Part shown: positions 51,153-60,898 of the stretch, in pieces
Position numbering within the stretch: position 1 is the first letter of the stretch
Layout: each line of letters begins with the position of its first letter
DNA from: an uncultured Luteimonas sp.
GTDB lineage: Bacteria; Pseudomonadota; Gammaproteobacteria; Xanthomonadales; Xanthomonadaceae
Direction of reading: 5' to 3'
Assembly (NCBI GenBank): GCA_938008415.1
Contig: CALLKI010000042.1
Span: 45,919-109,918, forward strand
DNA: 64,000 bases
The notes under the pieces: model-generated
Database searches by the model: none
Told to the model about the DNA's origin: nothing
The model's input: only the letters and a program-made list of their open reading frames with translations
Position numbers and translations under genes: made by a program

Positions 51153-51849
51153 CAGTGGGAGAACGGTACGGCACGGGGCGCGCGGCAGCCGCGCGCCGAT
51201 CGGCACGGCGGAGTTCAGGGCGGTCGCGGACCGCATCCTGGAGACGGGCATGCGCTTCCTGGAACGGGGCCGCGAATGGCTCGGACCGGAGGAAGAAGCC
51301 ACGTGGCAGCGGGAATGGAGCGGGGGCAACCGGGAGGCGGGCGATGCCGCCGGTGACGCCGCGCGCGGGGACGGGGCCGTCGGGGCGCCGGACCTGCGCG
51401 GCCTCGGGCCGCGGGGCTACGTGCGTTCCGACGAACGGGTCCTGGAGGACGTGTGCGATCGCCTGTGCATGGATCCGGCTGTCGACGCGAGCGGGCTCGA
51501 GGTACGTTGCGAGTCGGGGTGCGTCGTGCTCGAGGGCACGGTGCCCAGCCGCCGGATGAAGCATCGCGTCGAGGACATCGCCGATTCGGTGTTCGGGGTG
51601 AAGGAGGTCTGGAACCGGCTGCGCGTGGCCGGAAACCGGGCCGGTGGAGGCCGGCAATCCTCGATCCCGGGAACCGGTACTGCCGCGGGAGGAAGCGATG
51701 TGCATCAGGTGCCGGGGCAGGGCGGTGGCGACGCGGCCGCCCCGGCGGCCGGCGGCGCGGAAACGCGGATCGTCGCGGGCACCGGGCCGGGGGCGTCCGG
51801 GCCGGGGGAAGGTGGCGGCAAGCCGCCAGGGGAATCGCGCGGTGGCTGA
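51145..51849 (+). CDS. BON-domain protein
   Basis: A 234-aa protein. A Gly/Glu/Trp-containing N-terminal part precedes a BON domain (about 90-155: DERVLEDVCDRLCMD, EVRCESGCVVLEGTVPSRRMKHRVEDIADSV). BON domains bind lipids or polysaccharide and occur in OsmY-like proteins, but no signal peptide is visible here. The last 70 residues are Gly/Ala/Pro rich. The GTG at 51145 has GGAGGG upstream and overlaps the SDR stop, so the two are probably co-translated. Confidence 0.82.
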   Translation: MRSSGRTVRHGARGSRAPIGTAEFRAVADRILETGMRFLERGREWLGPEEEATWQREWSGGNREAGDAAGDAARGDGAVGAPDLRGLGPRGYVRSDERVLEDVCDRLCMDPAVDASGLEVRCESGCVVLEGTVPSRRMKHRVEDIADSVFGVKEVWNRLRVAGNRAGGGRQSSIPGTGTAAGGSDVHQVPGQGGGDAAAPAAGGAETRIVAGTGPGASGPGEGGGKPPGESRGG

Positions 51850-51894
51850 TGCCCGGCCCGGGCGGACCGGCGCGCGGCACCTGGCCGGGCGGTG

Positions 51895-52410
51895 ATGGAC
51901 GGGCGCGTCCTCGACCGGCTGCTGCTGCCCGGTGCGCCGTGGTGGGAGTTCGTGCTGCGGGCCGTGGCCGTCTACGTGGTGGTGCTGCTGCTGGTGCGGA
52001 TCGCCGGCAAGCGTACGGTCGGCCAGTACACGCCGTTCGACCTGGTGGTCGTGGTGCTGCTGGGTACCGCGGTGCAGAACTCGCTGATCGGCGACGACAT
52101 CTCGCTGTCCGGTGGCCTGTTGCTGGCGGCCGTGCTGCTGGGCCTCAACTGGCTGGTGGGCTTCCTCGGTGCTCGCTGGGCGGCGTTCGACGCCGCCGTC
52201 GAGGGCGTGCCGGTCGTGCTCGCGCGCGACGGGGTCGTGTTCCACCGCCAGCTGCGCCGGCAATCGGTGAACGAACGTGATTTCGCCGCGGCCTTGCGCA
52301 AGGCCGACTGCGCCGACCATGCCGAGGTGCGGCTGGCGATGCTCGAAACCTCCGGTGAAATCACCGCCCTCAGGCGCAACGGGCCGGCAGACGACCGGCC
52401 GGCCTCCTGA
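51895..52410 (+). CDS. DUF421 (YetF-like) membrane protein
   Basis: A 171-aa protein of the DUF421/YetF group. Three N-terminal helices (about 18-38, 48-66, 74-94) are followed by a small cytoplasmic domain with VVLARDGVVFHRQLRRQSVNERDF. The conserved GKRTVGQYTPFDLVVVVLLGTAVQN lies between the first two helices. The function is unproven; YetF-like proteins are linked to stress and spores in Bacillus. A GTG one codon earlier could also start it. Confidence 0.85.
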   Translation: MDGRVLDRLLLPGAPWWEFVLRAVAVYVVVLLLVRIAGKRTVGQYTPFDLVVVVLLGTAVQNSLIGDDISLSGGLLLAAVLLGLNWLVGFLGARWAAFDAAVEGVPVVLARDGVVFHRQLRRQSVNERDFAAALRKADCADHAEVRLAMLETSGEITALRRNGPADDRPAS

Positions 52411-52431
52411 CCGCCCGGTGCCCCCGGAAAC

Positions 52432-52464
52432 GACGACGGCCGCCCCGGGGCGGCCGCCGTCGTC
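52432..52464. terminator. Hairpin between convergent DUF421 and DUF892 genes
   Basis: GACGACGGC and its complement, with inner CGCCCC/GGGGCG pairing and a three-base bulge, sit between two convergent genes. No T-run is present. It could act on both transcripts. Confidence 0.5.
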
Positions 52465-52477
52465 ACGCTGTCGTGGT

Positions 52478-52978
52478 TCAGGCCGCCTGCGCCGCGGCCA
52501 TTTCGTTGGCGCCGCCTTCGGCGAGCGCCGTCAGCTTCATGTCGGTGGCCTTCTCTTCCTCGAGCGTCTCTTCCAGCAGGGGCAGCGCGTCCGCATAGCC
52601 GAGCTGCCGAGCCAGCGCGCAGAGCGTGCCATATGCGGCGATCTCGTAATGCTCCACCTTCTGCGCGCCGCCGATCAGCGCCGTGTCCCGCAAGGGGCCT
52701 TCCTCGACATGCTCGATCACGTCCTTGCCTTCCTCGACCAGGCCTTCCATCGCCGCGCACTTGATGCGCTTGAGCCTGATGCCGAGCAGGTCGACGATCT
52801 GGTCGATGCGCTCGATCTGGCCGTGGGTCTCCTCGAGATGGGCCTCGAACGCGGCGGAAAGCTCTTCGGAACCTGCCGCCCTGGCGAGGCGGGGCAGCGC
52901 GCGCGTCAGCTGTTTCTCGGCGCTGTAGATGTCGGACAACTCGTGGACGAACAGTTCTTCGATGTTTTTCACGGCCAT
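52478..52978 (-). CDS. Ferritin-like DUF892 protein (YciE/YciF type)
   Basis: A 166-aa four-helix ferritin-like protein. The motif set E-L-x-D-x-Y-S-A-E-K-Q (helix A), HLEETHGQIERIDQI (helix B), E-H-Y-E-I-A-A-Y (helix C) and L-L-E-E-T-L-E-E-E (helix D) supplies the carboxylate/histidine ligands for a di-iron or manganese centre. YciE/YciF are general-stress proteins in enterics. It ends in alanines. GGAG precedes the ATG. It is convergent with DUF421. Confidence 0.92.
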   Translation of the reverse strand: MAVKNIEELFVHELSDIYSAEKQLTRALPRLARAAGSEELSAAFEAHLEETHGQIERIDQIVDLLGIRLKRIKCAAMEGLVEEGKDVIEHVEEGPLRDTALIGGAQKVEHYEIAAYGTLCALARQLGYADALPLLEETLEEEKATDMKLTALAEGGANEMAAAQAA

Positions 52979-53327
52979 GGCGCACTCCAGGGGTTGGGGA
53001 ACGGATGACCCTACGCGCAGGAGGGGAGTCCGCAGGTGAAGGAAAAACGCGGAATGCTTCACCAGGGACGAACGAACCAAGGGGGGCTTTCCTTTCCCAT
53101 GCCTGTCCGCGCGTGGGCGTCGCGCGTGCTGTCCAGCCGGATGCCGCGCCTCCGGTGCGGAGCCGGGCAGGCGGGGCATCACCGGCTGGCCATGCCCGGG
53201 GCCGGCATGCCATGCCGGCGGATGGGGGACGGTATGATGTCGGAATGGCATCCCGAACCGTCCGATCCCGTTCCCGCGTGGCCGGCAGGCCCTTCGCCGG
53301 GCGCGTGCGCCGCCGCCGGAGGGCCGC
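52979..53327 (+). other. 349-bp intergenic region upstream of rmlB
   Basis: No supported gene. Bases 53201-53219 form a 9-bp perfect inverted repeat (GCCGGCATG and CATGCCGGC around one C). TATGAT at 53233-53238 is a possible -10 for the rml operon, which puts the expected -35 position inside the palindrome. GGAGGG at 53318-53323 is the rmlB ribosome site. The left part serves the DUF892 promoter; nothing more is evident. Confidence 0.5.
53201..53238 (+). promoter_or_regulatory. Palindrome and -10 box before rmlBACD
   Basis: A perfect 9+1+9 inverted repeat lies 13 bases before TATGAT. No consensus -35 is visible, so an activator bound at the palindrome is possible. The predicted leader is about 83 bases. 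Confidence 0.4.
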
Positions 53328-54386
53328 ATGACGGCGACCTGGCTGGTCACCGGCGGTGCCGGCTTCATCGGCGCCAACTTCGTGTTCGACGCCGTGGCGC
53401 GCGGCGTGCGCGTGGTCAACCTCGACGCCCTGACCTACGCCGGCAACCTCGACACGCTGTCGCCGCTGCGGGGCAACGCGCTGCACGTGTTCGTGCACGG
53501 AGACATCTGCGACCGCGGGCTGGTGGCGCGGCTGCTGGCCGAATACCGGCCGCAGGCGATCATCCACCTCGCGGCCGAGAGCCACGTGGACCGCTCGATC
53601 GACGGCCCGGCCGCGTTCATCCGCACCAACGTCGCGGGCACGCTGTCCCTGCTGGAGGCGGCGCGCGACCACTGGGAGGCGCTGCCTGCCGGCGAGCGCG
53701 ACGGGTTCCGCTTCCTGCACGTGTCCACCGACGAGGTGTACGGCTCGATCGAGGGCGGCGGGCGCTTCACCGAGGAATCGCCATACGCGCCGAACTCGCC
53801 GTACTCGGCGTCCAAGGCCGCTTCCGACCACCTCGTCCGCGCCTTCCACCGCACGTACGGCCTGCCGGTCGTCGTCACCCACTGCTCGAACAACTACGGC
53901 CCGTACCAGTTCCCGGAGAAACTGATCCCGCTGGTGATCGCGCGCGCGCTGGCGGGGCAGACCCTGCCGGTGTACGGCGACGGCGGGCACGTGCGCGACT
54001 GGCTGCACGTGTCCGACCATTGCCGGGCGCTGCGCATGGTGCTGGAACGGGGCCGGGTGGGCGGGACCTACAACATCGGCGGCAACGCCGAGCGGCGCAA
54101 CATCGAGGTGGTCGAGGCGGTATGCGCGCTGCTCGACGAACGCAGGCCGCGTGCGGACGGCCGGTCGCATGCCTCGCGGATCGAGTTCGTCGCCGACCGC
54201 CCGGGCCATGACCGGCGCTACGCGGTCGACAGCTCCAGGATGCGCCGCGAACTGGGCTGGGAGCCGGAGTACACGTTCGAGCGCGGACTGGCCGCGACCG
54301 TGGACTGGTACCTGGCGCACCAGGACTGGGTCGCGCGCGTGCTCGACGGCAGCTACCGGCTGCAACGCCTGGGGGGAGTGGCATGA
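53328..54386 (+). CDS. rmlB: dTDP-glucose 4,6-dehydratase RmlB
   Basis: A 352-aa extended SDR that dehydrates dTDP-glucose in dTDP-rhamnose synthesis. NAD-binding [10 protein letters not shown] is at the N-terminus. The active site has T134, D135 and E136 in STDEVYG and the pair Y159/K163 in [18 protein letters not shown] and [14 protein letters not shown] are also typical. It leads the rmlBACD operon; a four-base overlap with rmlA follows. Confidence 0.97.
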   Translation: MTATWLVTGGAGFIGANFVFDAVARGVRVVNLDALTYAGNLDTLSPLRGNALHVFVHGDICDRGLVARLLAEYRPQAIIHLAAESHVDRSIDGPAAFIRTNVAGTLSLLEAARDHWEALPAGERDGFRFLHVSTDEVYGSIEGGGRFTEESPYAPNSPYSASKAASDHLVRAFHRTYGLPVVVTHCSNNYGPYQFPEKLIPLVIARALAGQTLPVYGDGGHVRDWLHVSDHCRALRMVLERGRVGGTYNIGGNAERRNIEVVEAVCALLDERRPRADGRSHASRIEFVADRPGHDRRYAVDSSRMRRELGWEPEYTFERGLAATVDWYLAHQDWVARVLDGSYRLQRLGGVA

Positions 54387-55270
54387 CGGCGCGCAAGGGC
54401 ATCGTGCTGGCGGGAGGATCGGGCACGCGCCTGTACCCGGTCACCCGGGCGGTCGGCAAGCAGCTGCTGCCGGTGTACGACAAGCCGATGGTCTACTACC
54501 CGCTCAGCGTGCTGATGCTGGCGGGCATCCGCGAGGTGCTGGTGATCAACACCCCGCACGAGCAGGCGCTCTTCCGCAACCTGCTGGGTGACGGCTCGCA
54601 GTGGGGCATGCACATCGAGTACGCGGTGCAGCCGGAGCCGCGCGGGATCGCGGAGGCCTTCCTGATCGGCCGCGACTTCCTTGCCGGCGCGCCGAGCTGC
54701 CTGGTGCTGGGGGACAACATCTTCCACGGCCCCGGCCTGACCACCCTGCTGCGACGCGCCGACGGGCGCACGGAAGGCGCCACGATCTTCGGCTACTGGG
54801 TGCGCGACCCGCAGCGCTACGGCGTGGTCGAGTTCGACGCGCAGGGGCGCGTGGTCGGCCTGGAGGAAAAGCCCGCCGTCCCGCGCTCCAACTACGCCGT
54901 GACCGGCCTGTATTTCTACGACGGCCGCGCCAGCGACATCGCCGCCACGCTCAGGCCTTCCGCCCGCGGCGAGCTGGAGATCGTGGACCTGAGCCGCTTC
55001 TACCTGGAGGAGGGCACGCTGCAGCTCGAAAAGCTCGGGCGGGGCTACGCCTGGCTGGACACCGGCACGCACCAGTCGCTGCTCGAGGCCTCGAACTACA
55101 TCGCCACCATCGAGGCGCGCCAGGGCCTGCGCGTGTGCTGTCCGGAGGAGATCGCCTGGAACAACGGCTGGATCGACACCGGGCAGCTGGAGCGGCTGGC
55201 CGCGCCGCTGGCCAGCAGCGGCTACGGCGAATACCTCCTGGGCCTGGCCGCGAGGGGCAGGGTGCCGTGA
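54383..55270 (+). CDS. rmlA: Glucose-1-phosphate thymidylyltransferase RmlA
   Basis: A 295-aa enzyme making dTDP-glucose from dTTP and glucose-1-P. The signature [11 protein letters not shown] (from about residue 10) with [18 protein letters not shown] (metal aspartate) and [17 protein letters not shown] are all present. It overlaps rmlB and rmlC by four bases each, so translation is coupled. Feedback inhibition by dTDP-rhamnose is known for the family. Confidence 0.97.
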   Translation: MTARKGIVLAGGSGTRLYPVTRAVGKQLLPVYDKPMVYYPLSVLMLAGIREVLVINTPHEQALFRNLLGDGSQWGMHIEYAVQPEPRGIAEAFLIGRDFLAGAPSCLVLGDNIFHGPGLTTLLRRADGRTEGATIFGYWVRDPQRYGVVEFDAQGRVVGLEEKPAVPRSNYAVTGLYFYDGRASDIAATLRPSARGELEIVDLSRFYLEEGTLQLEKLGRGYAWLDTGTHQSLLEASNYIATIEARQGLRVCCPEEIAWNNGWIDTGQLERLAAPLASSGYGEYLLGLAARGRVP

Positions 55271-55824
55271 GGATCATCGAAACCGGACTGGAAGGCTGCG
55301 TCGTCATCGAACCGCGGGTGTTCGAGGACGGGCGCGGCTTCTTCTACGAGGCGTTCAACCTGCGGAAGCTGGAGGTGCACGGCCTGCGGCCGGCGTTCGT
55401 ACAGGGCAACGTCTCCATGTCCGGGCGGGGCGTGCTGCGCGGCCTGCACTACCAGTGGCCCAACCCGCAGGGCAAGTACGTGTCGGTGCTTGAGGGCGAG
55501 GTCTGGGACGTGGCGGTGGACATCCGCCGGGGGTCCCCGCGGTTCGGCCGCTGGACGGCGGTGCTGCTCAGCGCGGAGAACCGGCGCCATTTCTGGATCC
55601 CGGAGGGCTTCGCACACGGCTTCGTGGTGCTGTCGGAACGCGCGCTGGTCTCCTACCTGTGCACCGCGCCCTACGACCCGTCCGCGGACGCGGCCATCCG
55701 CTGGAACGACGCCACGCTCGCGATCGACTGGCCGGTGGCCGCGCCGGTGCTGTCGGCGAAGGACGCGAAGGCACCCTTCCTCGACGATATCCCGCCGGAG
55801 CGGCTGCCGTCGTACGCGCCATGA
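55267..55824 (+). CDS. rmlC: dTDP-4-dehydrorhamnose 3,5-epimerase RmlC
   Basis: A 185-aa cupin epimerase. [12 protein letters not shown] opens the protein; catalytic His61 is in GVLRGLHYQ, the conserved E-G-F-A-H-G-F-V block follows, and the catalytic tyrosine is near 130 in [12 protein letters not shown]. It starts at GTG overlapping the rmlA stop and overlaps rmlD by four bases. Confidence 0.96.
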   Translation: MRIIETGLEGCVVIEPRVFEDGRGFFYEAFNLRKLEVHGLRPAFVQGNVSMSGRGVLRGLHYQWPNPQGKYVSVLEGEVWDVAVDIRRGSPRFGRWTAVLLSAENRRHFWIPEGFAHGFVVLSERALVSYLCTAPYDPSADAAIRWNDATLAIDWPVAAPVLSAKDAKAPFLDDIPPERLPSYAP

Positions 55825-56714
55825 GGATCCTGCTGCTCGGGGCGAACGGCCAGCTTGGCCGGGAACTGCGGCGGACACTCGCGCCGCTGGGCGAAGTGGC
55901 CTGTGCCACCCGCGACGGCAGGCTCGACGATGGCGCGCCGTGCGAGGCCGCGGATTTCGACGTGCCGGCGTCGCTGCCGGCGCTGGTGGGGCGCATCGCG
56001 CCGGACGTGGTGGTCAACGCCGCCGCCTGGACCGACGTGGATCGCGCCGAGGCCGAACGCGAGGCCGCCTTCCGCGTCAACGCGCTGGCGCCCGCGGCAC
56101 TCGCGCGGGCCTGCGCCGCACACGGTGCGCTGCTGGTGCATTACTCCACCGACTACGTGTTCGACGGCCGTGCCGGCCGACCGTACCGCGAGGACGATCC
56201 GCCCGCGCCATTGTCGGCCTACGGCGAAAGCAAGCTGGCCGGCGAGCGTGCCATCCTCGACAGCGGTGCGCGCCACCTGGTCCTGCGCACCGCCTGGCTC
56301 TATTCCGCGAGCGGCCGCAATTTCCTCCGCGCGATCCTGGATCTGGCGCGGGAGCGCGACGCGTTCCCGGTGGTGGACGACCAGGTGGGGTGCCCGACGC
56401 CGGCGGCGCTGGTCGCGGAGGTCACCGCGCGCCTGCTGTCACGCGGACAGGCGGCCACGGGCATCCTGCATGTCGCCACCCGGGGCGGGACCAGCCGGCA
56501 CGGCTTCGCCAGCGCCATCGTCGAGGGCGCGCATGCGCGCGGGCTGATCCCGCGCAGGCCCGAGGTGGTGCCGGTGCCGGGCGAACGCTGCCCGAGGCCG
56601 GCCCGGCGCCCGGCCGATTCGCGGCTGGACGGCGGCCGCCTGGAGCGTGAATACGGCATTGTCCTGCCGGACTGGAAACGTGCACTCGATGCCTTCTTCA
56701 TGGGGGTAACGTAG
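55821..56714 (+). CDS. rmlD: dTDP-4-dehydrorhamnose reductase RmlD
   Basis: A 297-aa reductase completing dTDP-L-rhamnose. The NAD(P)H motif is LLLGANGQLGREL, with VVNAAAWTDVDRAE, STDYVFDG, and the catalytic pair in YGESKLAGE. It ends FMGVT. Last gene of the rml operon; the product feeds LPS O-antigen or exopolysaccharide made elsewhere. Confidence 0.95.
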   Translation: MRILLLGANGQLGRELRRTLAPLGEVACATRDGRLDDGAPCEAADFDVPASLPALVGRIAPDVVVNAAAWTDVDRAEAEREAAFRVNALAPAALARACAAHGALLVHYSTDYVFDGRAGRPYREDDPPAPLSAYGESKLAGERAILDSGARHLVLRTAWLYSASGRNFLRAILDLARERDAFPVVDDQVGCPTPAALVAEVTARLLSRGQAATGILHVATRGGTSRHGFASAIVEGAHARGLIPRRPEVVPVPGERCPRPARRPADSRLDGGRLEREYGIVLPDWKRALDAFFMGVT

Positions 56715-56787
56715 TCTGCGGCGTGGATGCGCCCATCCCGGCAACGGGATGCAGGGAACGCTCCATGACAGGGAGCAGAGGGGAGAC

Positions 56788-58748
56788 ATGTCGAGCCGGT
56801 TCATCGCACTCGTGGCGGCGTGCGTGTTGCTGTGCGCGTCGCCGCCGGGCATCACGGCGATGCCGCAACAGGTGGATCCATTCATCACCGAGGGAGGGAT
56901 CCGGGACATCAAGATCTCGCCTACGGGCGAATACCTGGCGATGTCGGTCCGGGTGGACGGGCAGACCAGCCTGGTCGTGAGGAAGACCCGGGGTGATGGC
57001 AAACCCACGGGCGTGATGCGTTTCACCCGCAACACCCACGTCCATGACTTCTGGTGGGTGAACGGGGAACGCATCGTGATGTCGATTGCCGAGACCTTCG
57101 GCACGCGTGACGATCCGGTGCCGACCGGCGAGCTGTATGCCATGAACGCCGATGGCGGACGCAGGCAGCTGCTCGTTGGCTTCCGTGCGACGGGGCCGCA
57201 GTTCGGTTCGCGGATCGGGGTCCGGAAGGAAGGCGATCTGGCCGCTTTCCTGATCGATACCCTGCCCCACGACAGGGACCACGTGCTGGTGAAGCTGCGG
57301 CCCTTCACCAAGGATCCGGTCACCTACGTCGCGCGGCTGAACGTGTATGACGGCCGTCGCACGCGCGTCACGGCGGTGTCGGTGCTCGAGGCCGACTACA
57401 TGACCGACAGCCGGGGGCGGGTGCGCTTCGGTGTCGGTTCCATGTCGGACAACTACAGCCAGCTGTTCCACCGCAAGGACGATGATTCGCCCTGGGAGCT
57501 GGTCAACCACGAGCGCGAGAGCGGCAGCGTGATGCGACTGATCGGCTTCGCCGCGGACGACGTCACCGCCTACCTGCGCGTCACGCAGCCGTCCGGCCCG
57601 GACCGGATCATCGCCTGGAACACCGATACCGGCGAGCGCAGGGAAGTGGCGGGCGACGACGTCATGGATCCGTTCCCCGTCTACGACCCGGGGACAGGCC
57701 GGTCGGTGCCCGTTATTTCGGCGCGCGTCCCCGGACCGGGTTCTTCGATCCACAGGATCCCGAGGCGCGGTTGCAGCAGATGCTGGAGTGGGCCTTCCCG
57801 GACGCGGTGGTGAGCGTCCGTTCCTCGACGCGGGACGGGCGCCTGCGCGTGGTGCTGGTGGAGAGCGACGTCGATCCGGGCACGTTCTACCTGTTCGACA
57901 CCCGGGCCAGGCATGCGGAGATGATCGTGGCACGGGACGAGCAGATCGATCCCCGGGCGATGTCGAAGATGATGCCGATCGAGCTCAAGGCCCGCGATGG
58001 CCTGGCCCTGCACGGGTTCCTGACCCTGCCGGCCGGTGCCGGTGACAGGAACCTGCCGATGGTGGTCCTGCCGCATGGTGGCCCGTTCGGGGTCTTCGAC
58101 GCGTGGGGGTACAACCAGGAAGTGCAGCTGCTGGCGTCCGCGGGCTACGCGGTCCTGCAGGTGAACTTCCGCGGCTCCGGGAATTACGGCCGCACCTTCA
58201 GGCAGGCGGGCGCGCGGCAGTGGGGCGGGACGATGCAGGACGACGTCACCGACGCCACGCGCTGGGCCATCCAGCAGGGCTACGCGGACCCCGGCCGGAT
58301 CTGCATATACGGCGCCAGCTATGGCGCCTATGCGGCGCTGATGGGCGTGGTGCGGGAACCGGACCTGTACCGCTGCGCCATCGGCTATGTCGGCGTGTAC
58401 GACCTGCCGCAGCTCGTCAGGGAGAACTCCCGCGACGGCCGTTCCACCGCGACGTGGCTGCGCGAGTGGATCGGCGACAACACAGATGCACTGGCCCGGG
58501 TGTCGCCGGTGAACCGGGCGAACGAGATCAGGGTGCCGGTCATGCTGGCGGCGGGCGGGCAGGACTTCGTCGCGCCGGTCTCGCATACCAGGCGCATGGA
58601 AGCCGCGCTCGAGCGTGCCGGGGTCCCGGTCGAGGCGCTGTATTACCCGCAGGAAGGCCACGGTTTCTACGAGGTCGGGCACCGCCGCGGGTTCTACACC
58701 CGCCTGCTGCGGTTCCTCGATCGCCACATCGGCTCCGGACGGAAGTGA
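56788..58748 (+). pseudogene. S9-family (prolyl oligopeptidase) peptidase interrupted by a frameshift
   Basis: Two overlapping open frames together make one normal S9 peptidase of about 650 aa. The first (56788-57813) carries a signal peptide (1-22) and the beta-propeller, and the second the hydrolase domain with Ser in YGASYGAYA, Asp in GGQDFVAP and His in EGHGFY. Near 57702 the family-like text switches frame: GTGR in frame one continues as VGARYFGARPRTGFFDP in the other frame. One missing base, most simply a G from GGG, explains this. The first product would end in about 35 unrelated residues. It may be a sequencing error, a true pseudogene or a recoding site. Confidence 0.8.
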
Positions 58749-58756
58749 GTCCCGGT

Positions 58757-58794
58757 CGGCCGGGCCGGCCACTGGACTTGGCCCGGCCCGGCCG
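58757..58794 (+). terminator. Hairpin between the S9 pseudogene and OPT gene
   Basis: CGGCCGGGCC pairs with GGCCCGGCCG around an 18-base loop that can also pair internally. It lies directly after the hydrolase frame. There is no T-run. Confidence 0.45.
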
Positions 58795-58834
58795 CTAGCG
58801 TGTGCCACCTCATCCCGAAGACGAGGATGCCGCA

Positions 58835-60811
58835 ATGGCCGAGAAAGGAATGCCGCAGCTGACGCTGCGCGCCGTGCTGCTGGCGATCGTGCTCGCGGTG
58901 GTGCTGTCCGCCGCCAATGCCTACCTGGGCCTGTTCGCGGGCCTGACGGTGGCGACCGCGATCCCGGCAGCGGTGGTGTCGATGGGGGTGCTCCGCCTGC
59001 TGGGCGGCGGCACCATCCTCGAGAACAACATCGTGCAGACCGGCGCTTCGGCCGGCTCGTCGATCGCCGCGGGCGTGATCTTCACCATCCCGGCGCTGAT
59101 CATCCTCGGCTACTGGCAGGACTTCAAATATTCCTGGGTGCTGGCGATCGCCGGCCTCGGCGGCCTGCTCGGCGTGCTGTTCTCGGTGCCGCTGCGGCGC
59201 ACCATGATCGTCGAGGACCCGCTGCCGTTCCCCGAGGGCAAGGCCGCGGCCGAGGTGCTCAAGGCCGGCGACAACCCGGGGCCGGGGCTGAAGGTCCTGG
59301 GCTTCTCGGCGGCCATCGGCGCGGTGCTGAAGCTGGCCGCGCACAGCGGCATGCGCCTGATCCCGGACACGGCGGCCGGCGCCGGCTTCCTCGGCCGCTA
59401 CCTCGGCTACATGGGCACCAACCTGTCGCCGGCGCTGCTCGGCGTGGGCTACATCGTCGGCCTCAATATCGGCATCGTGGTGCTGTCGGGCGCGATCCTG
59501 TCGTGGAACATCGCCATCCCGCTGTACCACGCGTTCTTCCTCGACCAGGATCCCGCGCTTGCGGCCAGCCTGGCCGGCGCCGGGGCAGAGGACGCCGCGT
59601 TCGCGATCTGGTCGGCGAAGATCCGCTACCTCGGCGTCGGCGCGATGCTGATCGGCGGCGTGTGGACGCTGTTCTCGCTGCGCAGGTCGCTGCTGTCCGG
59701 CATCAGGAGCGGCATCGCCGCCGCGCGTGCCGGCGCCGCGGGCGGCGACGTGCCGCACACCGAGCGCGACCTGCCGATGAAGTGGATGCTGGTGGCGCTG
59801 GTGGTGTTCGTGCTGCCGCTGCTGCTGCTGTACCAGGCCATCGTCGGCATGTGGCACGTCAGCATCCCGATGGCCATCATCATGATCGTCGCCGGCTTCC
59901 TGTTCGTGTCGGTGTCCGCCTACCTCGCGGGCCTGGTCGGCTCCTCGAACAACCCGGTCTCGGGCATCACCATCGCCACCATCCTGTTTGCCTCGGTGGT
60001 GCTGCTGGTGCTGCTGGGCGAGAGCGGCCGCAACGCGGTCGGCCCGGGCGGCGCGCCGCTGGGCGCGGTCGCAGCGATCATGATCGGCGCGGTGGTGTGC
60101 TGCGCGGCTGCGGTCGGCGGCGACAACCTGCAGGACCTCAAGGCCGGCTACCTGGTCGGCGCCACGCCGTGGAAGCAGCAACTGATGCTTGGCATCGGCG
60201 CATTCTCCTGCGCGCTGATCATGGCGCCGGTGCTGAACGTGCTTGCCGAGGCCTATGGCATCGGCGCGCCGACCGCCGAGCATCCCAACCCGCTGTCCGC
60301 TCCGCAGGCCACGCTGATGGCCTCGGTGGCCAAGGGCCTGTTCGGTGGCGAGCTGCCCTGGGGGATGATCGGCATCGGCGCCGGCATCGGCGCGGCGATC
60401 ATCGCCATCGACGAAATGCTCAAGGCGAAGGGCAGCAGCTTCCGCGTCCCGGTGCTCGCCGCCGCGATCGGCATCTACCTGCCGCTGGAACTGATGGTGC
60501 CGATCTTCCTCGGCGGCCTGCTCGCCTATCTGGTCGAGCGCCGCCACGGCATGGTCGGCACGAAGGACGAGGCCGCGCGCGACCGCCTGCACCGGCCGGG
60601 CACGCTGTTCTCCGCGGGCCTGATCACCGGCGAGGCGCTGATGGGCATCGCGGTGGGCGTGGCGATCTACGCCACCAAGGACCGCGAGGTGCTGGTGCTG
60701 CCCGGGGCGTTCCAGCAGGGCGAACTGGTCGGCCTGGTCGTGCTCGCCATCGTCGGCTGGCTGCTGTACCGGACCGGTGTGAAGGGCAAGGCGGCCCTCG
60801 ACGCCGCCTGA
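58835..60811 (+). CDS. OPT-family oligopeptide transporter
   Basis: A 658-aa membrane protein with about 15 helices. Family signatures include LSAANAYLGLFAGLTVATAIPAAVVSMG near the N-terminus, NNIVQTGASAGSSIAAGVIFTIPAL and SSNNPVSGITIAT. The OPT family moves peptides or metal-chelate complexes by proton symport. The ATG at 58835 has GAGGA eight bases upstream; an ATG 11 codons earlier lies outside the first helix and is less likely. The flanking S9 peptidases suggest peptide uptake and breakdown as a joint function. Confidence 0.93.
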   Translation: MAEKGMPQLTLRAVLLAIVLAVVLSAANAYLGLFAGLTVATAIPAAVVSMGVLRLLGGGTILENNIVQTGASAGSSIAAGVIFTIPALIILGYWQDFKYSWVLAIAGLGGLLGVLFSVPLRRTMIVEDPLPFPEGKAAAEVLKAGDNPGPGLKVLGFSAAIGAVLKLAAHSGMRLIPDTAAGAGFLGRYLGYMGTNLSPALLGVGYIVGLNIGIVVLSGAILSWNIAIPLYHAFFLDQDPALAASLAGAGAEDAAFAIWSAKIRYLGVGAMLIGGVWTLFSLRRSLLSGIRSGIAAARAGAAGGDVPHTERDLPMKWMLVALVVFVLPLLLLYQAIVGMWHVSIPMAIIMIVAGFLFVSVSAYLAGLVGSSNNPVSGITIATILFASVVLLVLLGESGRNAVGPGGAPLGAVAAIMIGAVVCCAAAVGGDNLQDLKAGYLVGATPWKQQLMLGIGAFSCALIMAPVLNVLAEAYGIGAPTAEHPNPLSAPQATLMASVAKGLFGGELPWGMIGIGAGIGAAIIAIDEMLKAKGSSFRVPVLAAAIGIYLPLELMVPIFLGGLLAYLVERRHGMVGTKDEAARDRLHRPGTLFSAGLITGEALMGIAVGVAIYATKDREVLVLPGAFQQGELVGLVVLAIVGWLLYRTGVKGKAALDAA

Positions 60812-60823
60812 TCCGACGGTCGT

Positions 60824-60848
60824 GACCGGGCGCCTTTGCGCGCCGGTC
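60824..60848 (+). terminator. Hairpin after the OPT gene
   Basis: GACCGG/CCGGTC and GCGC/GCGC stems with a one-base bulge and CTTT loop lie 12 bases past the stop. No T-run follows. Confidence 0.4.
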
Positions 60849-60898
60849 GCCCCAGCGCCTAACATCGGGCCTTTCCGTGATGTACCCGGGGAGGCCCG

